The position numbers and the translations under genes were made by a program. Positions 51,725 through 59,188 of a stretch of 64,000 bases of DNA are shown here, one piece after another; position 1 is the first letter of the stretch, and every line of letters starts with the position of its first letter. The stretch covers positions 5,016,001 to 5,080,000 of the forward strand of contig NZ_LR594671.1 in assembly GCF_901827185.1 (NCBI RefSeq). The letters are read 5' to 3'. A model generated the notes under the pieces. The model was not told the origin of the DNA and did no database searches. It saw only the letters and a program-made list of their open reading frames with translations. The DNA comes from Variovorax sp. PBL-E5 (lineage in GTDB: Bacteria > Pseudomonadota > Gammaproteobacteria > Burkholderiales > Burkholderiaceae_C).

Positions 51725-53809
51725 ATGCATCTCAAAACTCTAGGTGTTACGAATTTTAGGGGCATCACCAAAGTTCAACTCAATAATCTTGGAAATGCGG
51801 TTGTCTTGGCTGGTCCGAATGGCTGCGGCAAATCGTGTATTTTGGATGCAATAAGACTATTAAAATCTGCATATGGAAGTTACGAGCAGGACGAAATAAA
51901 CATGTGGTTCGGCGAATTCCAAATCAATGCAAATCAAAGTGCAGGCGAGTTAATTGGGCTACTTCAAAATCGAAATCTTGGCCTAGAGATTTTCGGCCAA
52001 TTTAAATTAGCCAACTCTGAACGAAGCTACTTGCAAACCCATGCATTCAGCCTAATTGAAGAACTCTATTGGAAAAAAAATGATCCAGGGCGAACTCGCG
52101 GCGGTCAACCCCGCCCCTCCCTCGTCGATAGTCAGCAAATTCACAAAATCCAACTAAAAGAATTAAAAGCAAATTTATTACCCCAAGTCGAGGCACTTCT
52201 GAAGGATGAACTGCTCGACGCTCGGCTGCTAATTTCTACGGACGGAGGTATTGAAGCAACTCCAAACCCCCTACTTGGTCTATTGTTTGCAACGTATATG
52301 CCACAAAAAGTGGGGGTAATCGACTACCACGGCCCCAATCGCACCTACAACCGCACAAAACTTGATTCAGTTAATCTTCGAATCGAATCCACTGAAAATC
52401 AGCAAAGGCAACACGCGCTTTACAATAGTGCAAACAAATACGCGAACTTAAAAGTCGAAATGACTTCCGCGTATGTGCGCCATCTAATAGCAGAAAAAGC
52501 CGACCCAAACATTCCGGAAACCGATCAACTTACAACAACATTAAAGGAATTATTCTCAACATTCTTTCCGGGCAAGGAGTTTCTAGGACCACAACCAACC
52601 ACGGATGGTCGCCTCACATTTATGGTTAGGTTGGGCAATGGCGCAACTCATGACATTGATGAGCTCAGTTCGGGTGAGAAAGAGGTTGTGTACGGTTATT
52701 TGCGTCTACACAGTTCGGCTCCTCTTAACTCAATGGTCATGATCGACGAGCCAGAACTACATCTTAATCCGAGGCTTGTCGCAGGGTTGGCCGCGTTCTA
52801 TTACCGACATTTAGCTGCTAATTTCGGAAATCAACTTTGGCTGGTTACTCATTCGGACACCTTGATCAGAGAGGCAGTTAACCATCCTTCTTTCGATGTG
52901 TTCCATATTCAGTCGCCCGAGGGCAGCAACGATTCTCAGGCGACGCCAGTGAAAGCCAAAGGCGAGCTCGAAAATGTCGTGCTTGCACTTGTTGGAGACT
53001 TGGCAGCATATCGTCCCGGTCAAAAGGTGGTCATCTTTGAAAGCACAGAAGATGCCTCTTTCGATATGCAAATGACGTGCAAGCTGTTTCCGGAATTTGA
53101 ACAGCAGATAAATGCTATTTCAGCAGGAAACAAGAAACGAGTCCACGATCTCTATGAACTACTGGAAGCTGCGCGCGTGGGCGGCCAGATCGACACCAGA
53201 TTTTTTGCCATTGCTGATCCTGACAGCGATGCACCACCCTCTGCGGAAAATTCGACAAGGTTTTTATGGGATGTATACCACATCGAAAATTACCTACTGG
53301 ATCCTTCGTTTCTCCTAAAGGCATTTCATATGTTAGGCGCGGGCCAAGGGTTGAAGACGCATAAAGACGTGATCGACGAACTGAAGAAATGCGCGCTTGA
53401 TAAGATAAATGAGCTTGTAACCCACAAATTAAGTGACATCGTAAATAGAGAACTAGTCTCCGTGCTAAAACTCAAATTTGACCCGAAACGCATAGACACG
53501 TCCGTTGCGTTGAATGACGCGATTCAACGCAGTCGAAGTTTAATTGACCGCAAGATTGATAGTGAGCTAACTTCTGAATGGTTGCTAGAACAGCAACAGG
53601 TGCTCGAGAATTCATACCATCAAGCACTAAACGATGGCACTTGGTTTTCACTATTTCCCGGGAGAGATTTGCTTAAGAGATTTACAGGACTGCACGGGAG
53701 AGGAGTTCCGTACGCTCGCCTTCGAGATCACCTTATTAATAGTATGGCCGAGGCTCAATATCAACCTCTTGGCATGGGCCGAGTAATTCACAAGATCATG
53801 GCTGCTTAG
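51725..53809 (+). CDS. ABC-type AAA ATPase fused to DUF4435/TOPRIM-like domain (PARIS-like)
   Basis: A 694-residue protein. The N-terminal part is an SMC/OLD-type ATPase: Walker A GPNGCGKS (30-37), signature ELSSGEKE (313-320), Walker B MVMIDEPELHL (337-347) and switch LVTHSD with H376. From about 430 it becomes DUF4435-like: VVIFESTED (435-443), the acidic AIADPDSD (D498, D500, D502) and HIENYLLDP (519-527). In PARIS these two parts are AriA and AriB, sometimes fused; AriB cuts tRNA after phage triggers. Codons are strongly A+T-rich, unlike every neighbour, indicating recent transfer. ATG 51725 follows GAGAAACA. An OLD-like nuclease is the main alternative. Confidence 0.78.
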   Translation: MHLKTLGVTNFRGITKVQLNNLGNAVVLAGPNGCGKSCILDAIRLLKSAYGSYEQDEINMWFGEFQINANQSAGELIGLLQNRNLGLEIFGQFKLANSERSYLQTHAFSLIEELYWKKNDPGRTRGGQPRPSLVDSQQIHKIQLKELKANLLPQVEALLKDELLDARLLISTDGGIEATPNPLLGLLFATYMPQKVGVIDYHGPNRTYNRTKLDSVNLRIESTENQQRQHALYNSANKYANLKVEMTSAYVRHLIAEKADPNIPETDQLTTTLKELFSTFFPGKEFLGPQPTTDGRLTFMVRLGNGATHDIDELSSGEKEVVYGYLRLHSSAPLNSMVMIDEPELHLNPRLVAGLAAFYYRHLAANFGNQLWLVTHSDTLIREAVNHPSFDVFHIQSPEGSNDSQATPVKAKGELENVVLALVGDLAAYRPGQKVVIFESTEDASFDMQMTCKLFPEFEQQINAISAGNKKRVHDLYELLEAARVGGQIDTRFFAIADPDSDAPPSAENSTRFLWDVYHIENYLLDPSFLLKAFHMLGAGQGLKTHKDVIDELKKCALDKINELVTHKLSDIVNRELVSVLKLKFDPKRIDTSVALNDAIQRSRSLIDRKIDSELTSEWLLEQQQVLENSYHQALNDGTWFSLFPGRDLLKRFTGLHGRGVPYARLRDHLINSMAEAQYQPLGMGRVIHKIMAA

Positions 53810-53985
53810 TACTGAAGTGATGACTTGTCCCGGTGATGCCGCGGGCGAAGCTCAAGCGAGATTTCAATCAGCGCCCGTTCGCGTGGGGATTCTGATGTTA
53901 AATAACTCTTCTGGCGATACGCACACCGCTTCTGCTAAACAGCGAATTGAGCAGCGACAGACTCTTCAATGTTGCCTCTACAAAT

Positions 53986-54040
53986 TAGATTCATTGATCT
54001 ATTAAAGGCGTGATTCGCCAAATATAGATTCATCGTCTAT
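53986..54040. repeat. Short TAGATTCAT repeats with palindromic arms
   Basis: TAGATTCATTGATCTA (53986-54001) and ATAGATTCATCGTCTAT (54024-54040) share TAGATTCAT, and each is palindromic at the ends. They mark the right edge of the A+T-rich segment and could be transfer scars or a small terminator. Confidence 0.35.
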
Positions 54041-54075
54041 GGATTCATCGACCAAGTCTTCGGAGACTTGGCTGC

Positions 54076-54486
54076 ATGCGGAAATCAACAGTAAAGCCCC
54101 ATACAAGCCCCGGTCAAGTCGGAAGCTTCGAGGCCCCGGCCCTACCCCGGCCCGAGCATGAAAAACCCCTGCGCGACCTTCTGGTGCGACTGCCGCAACT
54201 GCGGGTGGACGGCCGAGGCCGCTTGGACCTGCGAGCCTCTTCCCCCATCCTGGTCCGCGAAGTCGCAGACCGCGCCGAGCGCGCCGCGCAGGCCCTCAAC
54301 CTGGGCACCGCCGCCATCGGCGCCATCCTCCCTTTCGCCGCACCGGAAATCGAGGACGGCACCGTGGCGATGGGCACGGTCGAAGCGCTGGGGTGGTTGC
54401 TGTCGGAGTTGGGGGAGATGGGGGCGACGTTGTTGGTGTTGGCGGCGGCTTGTCGGCGGGTGGGGCGGCGGTGTAGCGATGCATAG
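54076..54486 (+). CDS. Small hypothetical protein
   Basis: I do not recognise this 136-residue product. It has a Pro-rich start, an acidic/basic middle and a hydrophobic Ala/Gly/Leu-rich second half (about 72-125, NLGTAAIGAILPFAAPEIED and on) without a clear membrane helix. Normal host G+C and a GGAG before the ATG favour a real gene. It converges on the T6SS phosphatase gene. No function is proposed. Confidence 0.5.
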   Translation: MRKSTVKPHTSPGQVGSFEAPALPRPEHEKPLRDLLVRLPQLRVDGRGRLDLRASSPILVREVADRAERAAQALNLGTAAIGAILPFAAPEIEDGTVAMGTVEALGWLLSELGEMGATLLVLAAACRRVGRRCSDA

Positions 54487-54492
54487 GCCCGG

Positions 54493-54529
54493 CGCCCTCA
54501 CCCCAGCCCTCTCCCAGAGGAAGAGGGAG
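54493..54529. repeat. REP-like intergenic element
   Basis: The string GCCCTCACCCCAGCCCTCTC, continuing into AGAGGAAGAGGGAG, is a familiar dispersed intergenic repeat type with CTCTCCC/GGGAG-like arms. It lies between two convergent genes, where such elements often act as transcript ends. Confidence 0.5.
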
Positions 54530-54551
54530 CAAGTCCGGGGGAAGGAGCCAG

Positions 54552-55328
54552 TCAGGGGGACGGAGCGAGAAGCTGGGTCACATCCTCATCATCCGGATGC
54601 AGCCACAAGGCCACCGCCGTGTAGTTGTCATGCCCCGGCTTCGCACGCGCCTTGATCTGCGCATCGATCTGCTCGACCCATTGGCTCGGGTTGCGCGACG
54701 CCTGCAGCGTCTCGCGCAGGCACTCGTCGCCGAGCGGCTCCCAGATGCCGTCGCTGCACAGGAGCACCACGTCGCCGACCTCGAGCGCCATCGGCGCGGC
54801 GACGCTGATCTCCGGCATTTCGTCCACCGAGCCCAGCGCCGACAGCAGCATGTTGCGCTGCGGATGCAGGCGCGCGCCTTCCTCGTCGATCATTCCGCCG
54901 TCGACCAGTTGCTGCACCAGGCTGTGGTCGACGGTGCGTGAGACCAGCGCGCCGGCGCGAAACAGATAGGCGCGGCTGTCGCCGCTGTGCGCCCATGCGA
55001 GCAGATGGTCGTGCAGATCGATCGCGGCCAGCACCACGGTCGAGCGCATCGCGGCCAGCTTGCCGCCTTCGGCCTGTCGTGCCACCACGTCGCGATTGGC
55101 TTGCTCCAGCAACAGCCGCAACGCATCGCCGCCCAGGCTGGGCCCCGCCGCGAAGCCGGCCAGCACGCTGCCGCGCACCGTCGCCGCGGCCACGTCGCCG
55201 CCGCCGTGGCCGCCCGCGCCGTCCGCCACCAGGCAGGCGACAAAGCGGCCGTCGTTCCATTGGCCGAACACGTCTTCGTTGTAGGGCCGCCCGCCCTGCT
55301 TGGTCAAGGTGACGATCTCGATTTCCAC
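54552..55328 (-). CDS. PP2C-family serine/threonine phosphatase of the T6SS (PppA/Stp type)
   Basis: The 258-residue product has the metal-binding PP2C motifs: E-D near NEDVFGQW, VADGAGGHGGG, AHSGDSRAYLF, LLCSDGIWEPL and GHDNYTAVAL. In T6SS loci such phosphatases reverse threonine phosphorylation of FHA-domain proteins and switch secretion off. It follows the TagH gene by 55 bp, which fits that role. No partner kinase is in view. It starts at GTG 55328 with AAGGAGGAGG upstream. Confidence 0.92.
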   Translation of the reverse strand: MEIEIVTLTKQGGRPYNEDVFGQWNDGRFVACLVADGAGGHGGGDVAAATVRGSVLAGFAAGPSLGGDALRLLLEQANRDVVARQAEGGKLAAMRSTVVLAAIDLHDHLLAWAHSGDSRAYLFRAGALVSRTVDHSLVQQLVDGGMIDEEGARLHPQRNMLLSALGSVDEMPEISVAAPMALEVGDVVLLCSDGIWEPLGDECLRETLQASRNPSQWVEQIDAQIKARAKPGHDNYTAVALWLHPDDEDVTQLLAPSP

Positions 55329-55340
55329 GGCGCCTCCTCC

Positions 55341-55380
55341 TTCTTTCTTTCTTGCTTGCTTGCTTTCTTGCGCTTGCTTC
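55341..55380. repeat. Tetranucleotide repeat (TTTC)n/(TTGC)n in the phosphatase leader
   Basis: Between tagH and the phosphatase gene lies a run of TTTC and TTGC units (at least three tandem TTGC) that abuts the phosphatase ribosome site. Slippage here could change the leader length, though the tract is short and impure. Confidence 0.5.
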
Positions 55381-55383
55381 GAC

Positions 55384-57036
55384 TCAGCCGCCGGATTTCA
55401 GCCGCGCCATCTGCGCCTCGTAGGCCTCGATGAAGGCCTTGCCGAACAGCGCATGGAAATCGTCCTCGGCCTCGCTCGCGATGCCGGCGTAGAGCACGAT
55501 GAACTGGTCCCACAGCTTGGCCTTGCGGTTGGCGGCAAACAGGCTGTCGAGTGCCGACTTGGCGGCGATCTTCTTCTCGAGCTCGTCGGGCCCGAAGCGT
55601 TCGATGACGTGCGCGAGCGCCGCACGCATGCCGACCATCACGCCGAACTGGTGGGCACGCAGGTCGTCGAAGGCATCGCGCATCGCGGCCTCGGCCGGCA
55701 TGAAGCCGCGCACGCCGGGGCCGAGCAGATGCGCGAGCGCGACCTCGACCGTGGGCGAGAACTTGAGCGGGTTGTTGGCCTGCGCCGCGATCATGGTGAC
55801 CTCGGCGCGCACCTCGCGCTTGAACTCCTGGCGCGTGAGCAGCAGCTGCAAGGTGCCCTCGGTGGCCGAACGCAGCAGCACGCCGATGCGCTCCATCATC
55901 CCGGGCGTGAGTACCTCTGGCATCTGATGCGTGCTGCCGAGCCCGCGCAGGAACGCAGCCAGCAGCGCATCGGGCGCGGCGCCTGATGAAGCTGCGGAAG
56001 CGGATGCGGAGATCGGCGCGAACGCGGGTGCCCTCGCGGCAATCGGCGCAGGCGGCGGCACGGGCGATGGCAAGGGCGCAGGGATCGGTGCCGCCGCGAT
56101 CGGCAACCCGGTCATGTCGTCGAACTTCAGTGCAGCGCCCGGCGGCGCTGCGAGATCGTCCAGCAGGGACGACGCGGCAGGCGGCGCCATCGCTGCGGGC
56201 GGCACGTAGCCGAACTGCCCGATCGGCAGATGGTCGCTGTGCGGCGCCTTGGCCACAGGCGCCGGATCCTGAAAGGCCGCGAGCGGATCGAGCCCACCGG
56301 CGGTGTTCGGCTGCCGCAGCGGGTCCGCGAGCGGCGAGAGCGCGAGCGGATCGCCGCCCAGGCCACCCGGCCCGGCGCTGCCGCCGAACAGCGCATCGAT
56401 GCCCGCGGCCCGGCCGGCCGGCGGCGCGCCGAGGTCCGAGAAATCGTCGAGCGCGCCCAGGCCTGCCGCGGGCTTCGCGGCGCCGGACGGCGCAGGCGCG
56501 AGCAGATCGGCGAAGGGATCATCGGCCGCCCCGGCAGCCGCGCCGGCCGCGAACGGATCGGGCAACGAAGCCGACGCAGCGGCGCCGGCCGGCGGTGCGC
56601 CGCGCGCGGGCACGGGTGCAGGCGGTGTCGCGGGTCCGAGCCCCGCAAGCAAGTCGGCGAACGGATCGACGTCGCTCGACGCAGCAGGCGCGGCCGCGAA
56701 GGCATCGAGCGGATCGGCCGCGGCCTGCACCGCTTGCACCGAGAGCTCGAAGCTGCCGATGGTCAGCCGGTCGCCATCGGCCAGCGCGGCTTCGCGGCCG
56801 GCGCCGAGCAGCTGGCCGTTGTGCCCCATCGGGTTGCTGCCGCGATCGACGACGAAGAACTGCGTGCCGCGGCACAGCACCTGCGCATGCACACGCGAGA
56901 CCGTGCGATCCGGGTCGTCGAGCACCAGCGTGTTGCTGTCGCCGCGGCCGATGGTGCCGCCGTCCGGCCCGAACTGCGCGCTGCGCGGCGCCGCCACCGG
57001 CGCGCCGCGAAGGCTGACCACGGCCAACTTGATCAC
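55384..57036 (-). CDS. tagH: T6SS-associated FHA-domain protein TagH
   Basis: The 550-residue product has an N-terminal FHA domain (about 20-95: GTIGRGDSNTLVLDDPDRTV, then SRVHAQV and GSNPMGHNGQLLGAG), a long Pro/Ala/Gly-rich, low-complexity linker (about 110-350), and the conserved TagH C-terminal domain (about 365-540: GMMERIGVLLRSATEGTLQL, RQEFKREVRAEVTMI). The FHA domain binds phosphothreonine and links T6SS to kinase/phosphatase control; the PP2C gene follows. It starts at GTG with GGGAG upstream. Confidence 0.92.
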   Translation of the reverse strand: MIKLAVVSLRGAPVAAPRSAQFGPDGGTIGRGDSNTLVLDDPDRTVSRVHAQVLCRGTQFFVVDRGSNPMGHNGQLLGAGREAALADGDRLTIGSFELSVQAVQAAADPLDAFAAAPAASSDVDPFADLLAGLGPATPPAPVPARGAPPAGAAASASLPDPFAAGAAAGAADDPFADLLAPAPSGAAKPAAGLGALDDFSDLGAPPAGRAAGIDALFGGSAGPGGLGGDPLALSPLADPLRQPNTAGGLDPLAAFQDPAPVAKAPHSDHLPIGQFGYVPPAAMAPPAASSLLDDLAAPPGAALKFDDMTGLPIAAAPIPAPLPSPVPPPAPIAARAPAFAPISASASAASSGAAPDALLAAFLRGLGSTHQMPEVLTPGMMERIGVLLRSATEGTLQLLLTRQEFKREVRAEVTMIAAQANNPLKFSPTVEVALAHLLGPGVRGFMPAEAAMRDAFDDLRAHQFGVMVGMRAALAHVIERFGPDELEKKIAAKSALDSLFAANRKAKLWDQFIVLYAGIASEAEDDFHALFGKAFIEAYEAQMARLKSGG

Positions 57037-57055
57037 GATGCGTGCTCCCTGTTGT

Positions 57056-57451
57056 TCATGGCGCGAGCATCAGGATCTTGACCTGGCTCGGCACCAGCCG
57101 GCAGCCCGGCGCATTGGTGCTGTTCTGCAGCGACACGCTGGTCATGCGCGTGGCCGGCATGCCCTTGAGCAGCACGGTGAAGGCGCCGGTGAGATGGCGG
57201 CTCGGCCCCATCACCATGCCCGACGCGACGCCGGTCGCGACGCCCGCGTTGTCGCCATTGGTCATCGGGATGGTGGTGCCCATGTTGTGCGCCGGCGCGC
57301 CCATGAAGAGGATGGTCGGCACATTGGGCACCGCCGTCGGGCCCATCGCGATGTTGGGATAAGGGATCGGCACCGGGCCCGCGGGACTGGGCGTGAGGCA
57401 TACGTCGGGGAACGCGAGGTCGGTTCCCATCAATTGGCAGTTGGCAAACAT
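57056..57451 (-). CDS. DUF4150 PAAR-like spike-tip protein
   Basis: The 131-residue product matches DUF4150/PAAR-like proteins: FPDVCLTPSPAGPVPIPYPN, MGAPAHNMGTTIPMTNGDNA and KGMPATRMTS. These cap the VgrG spike and help load effectors. It lies with DUF3540, DUF2169/pentapeptide and VgrG genes, the set typical of PAAR-like loading modules. No toxin domain is attached. Confidence 0.9.
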   Translation of the reverse strand: MFANCQLMGTDLAFPDVCLTPSPAGPVPIPYPNIAMGPTAVPNVPTILFMGAPAHNMGTTIPMTNGDNAGVATGVASGMVMGPSRHLTGAFTVLLKGMPATRMTSVSLQNSTNAPGCRLVPSQVKILMLAP

Positions 57452-57465
57452 GGCAGTGCTCCCTT

Positions 57466-58104
57466 CTAGCCGAGATGGATCTGGTCACCGTCCGCCTTGA
57501 CGAGCTTCGAGGCATTGGCCACCAGATTCTCCGCCTGCAGCTGCATCGTCTGATCGGCACGGTAATCGATCTGGCTGGCGCGCACCTGGTCGATGCCGTG
57601 GACCGTGCGCTGGCTCCAGCGCGAGAACTGGATCACGCGTTCGGCAAAGGATTCGATCAGCTCGCCGATGAGCTTGATGCGGCCGAAGGACCAGGTCGCC
57701 TCGCGCCCGACACCGGTGAGCTTGCCGACGCAGAGCGCGGCCGCATCCGCCTGCACCGTGAGTTGCTGCCGGCCGACGAAGTGCAGCGCATCGGCGCGCA
57801 GCGTCAGCGCACCCTCGGCGACGTCGAGCGTGCCGTGCGCGGGCAGCCGCACGCGCGCCTCGGAGGCCGGATCGCCGCGCTCGAGGATCGCGGTCACGTA
57901 GAGCCCCTGTTCGAGATCACCGGCGAACCACACGCGGTCGCCGGCCTGCGGCGCCAGCAGGCAGCTCGCCGCCTGCCTGGCGACCTGCTCGCCCTGTGCC
58001 GTGCGCAGCGTGCACAGGCCACCGTGGTCGATCGCCGTCACGGTGCCGACGCCATGCAGGGGCATCGCGCAAAGCTGCATCAGGGGCTCGTCTCGTGTGC
58101 TCAT
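57466..58104 (-). CDS. DUF3540 protein
   Basis: The 212-residue product matches DUF3540 proteins seen beside DUF4150 and DUF2169 genes in T6SS loci: GVGTVTAIDHGGLCTLRTAQ, LLAPQAGDRVWFAGD and AERVIQFSRWSQRTVHGIDQ. The C-terminal repeats (Q, N, A-rich) resemble a beta-helix like the VgrG tail, suggesting it belongs to the spike. The biochemical role is unknown. Confidence 0.85.
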   Translation of the reverse strand: MSTRDEPLMQLCAMPLHGVGTVTAIDHGGLCTLRTAQGEQVARQAASCLLAPQAGDRVWFAGDLEQGLYVTAILERGDPASEARVRLPAHGTLDVAEGALTLRADALHFVGRQQLTVQADAAALCVGKLTGVGREATWSFGRIKLIGELIESFAERVIQFSRWSQRTVHGIDQVRASQIDYRADQTMQLQAENLVANASKLVKADGDQIHLG

Positions 58105-58129
58105 TCAATGCTCCATCGTCATCCGGGCG

Positions 58130-59188
58130 TCATCCGGGCAAAGGCACCGGCCGCCATTGCTCGGCGGCCAGCAATTCGGGTTCGCTTTCCAACGCGCGCG
58201 GCCGGTCGGTGTACTGCGCGCCCGGGTCCGTCACCGCATGCAGCTTGGCGCGGAACATCTGCGCGCCGCGCAGGTCGGCCTGGCTCAGGTCGGCATGAGA
58301 GAAGTCCGCATAGGTCAGGTCGCAGCCGCTGAGCACCGCACCCGGCAGCACCGCGTTCGCCCAGTTGCTCTGGTAGAGATCGGCCGAGCGGAAGCTCGCC
58401 CGCGGCGCACGCGCGCCCGCAAAGATCGCCTGCCTGAGCACCGCATGGTCGAAGCAGGCACCCGACACATCCGCCTCCATGAAGATCGCATTCGGCGCAT
58501 GCGCCTTCTCGAAGCGCGCCTCGGCCAGCTGCGCGCCCTGGAAATTGGCCTGCGCGATGCGCGCCTGCGAGAAGTCGCAGCCGCGCAGGTCGGCGCCGAT
58601 GAACTGGGTGTTGACGAAGCTGTGGTGCGCCAGCTTCTTGCCGGCCAGGTTGGACTTGACCAGCACCACGTTGGAGAACGCGGTGCCCTCGAACTTGCAG
58701 TGGCGCAGGTCGCATTCGAGCAGCACCGAGCGCTCCAGCGTGGCGGCCGAGAAATCGATCATCGCGGTCGTGCAGCTGGCCATCGTGACCTTTTCCAGCG
58801 CGGCATCCTTGAACAGCAGCTTGTCGACCGTGCACTGCGAGAAGGTCACGAAATCGAGCGTGCTGCCCGTCAGCGCCAGGCCCGCGATCGCGCACTGGAA
58901 GAAGGAGGCATTGTTCAGCTGCGCGCCCACCATCACGACGCGCTCGAAACGGGTCTCGAAGAAGGTGGTGCCGAAGGCGCGGCAGTCGCCGAGGTCGGTG
59001 CGCACGAAGTTGCAGCGCACCAGCTGGCTGGCCGACAGGTCGGCGCCGGCCATGCGGGTGCCCTGGAAGGTGCAGCCGTCGAACAGCGTCGCCGACAGGT
59101 CGGCGCCTTCGAAGTCCATGCCCGACAGATCCTGCCCCATCACCGGCTCGGCGTTCTGCACGTGGCGCAAGACCTCGGCGCGGTTCAT
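58130..59188 (-). CDS. Pentapeptide-repeat protein of the T6SS spike module
   Basis: Almost all of this 352-residue product (about 20-315) is made of A(D/N)LxX-type pentapeptide repeats, which fold as a right-handed beta-helix. Good blocks are MDFEGADLSATLFDGCTFQG and DLTYADFSHADLSQADLRGA. Its ATG overlaps the stop of the DUF2169 gene by 4 nt. It may be a chaperone, adaptor or mimic of a nucleic acid surface. No catalytic domain is present. Confidence 0.85.
   Translation of the reverse strand: MNRAEVLRHVQNAEPVMGQDLSGMDFEGADLSATLFDGCTFQGTRMAGADLSASQLVRCNFVRTDLGDCRAFGTTFFETRFERVVMVGAQLNNASFFQCAIAGLALTGSTLDFVTFSQCTVDKLLFKDAALEKVTMASCTTAMIDFSAATLERSVLLECDLRHCKFEGTAFSNVVLVKSNLAGKKLAHHSFVNTQFIGADLRGCDFSQARIAQANFQGAQLAEARFEKAHAPNAIFMEADVSGACFDHAVLRQAIFAGARAPRASFRSADLYQSNWANAVLPGAVLSGCDLTYADFSHADLSQADLRGAQMFRAKLHAVTDPGAQYTDRPRALESEPELLAAEQWRPVPLPG

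Noticed and set aside
53817..54005. 62-codon frame after the PARIS-like gene
   Set aside because: No ribosome site, no family resemblance, and it runs into the short palindromes.
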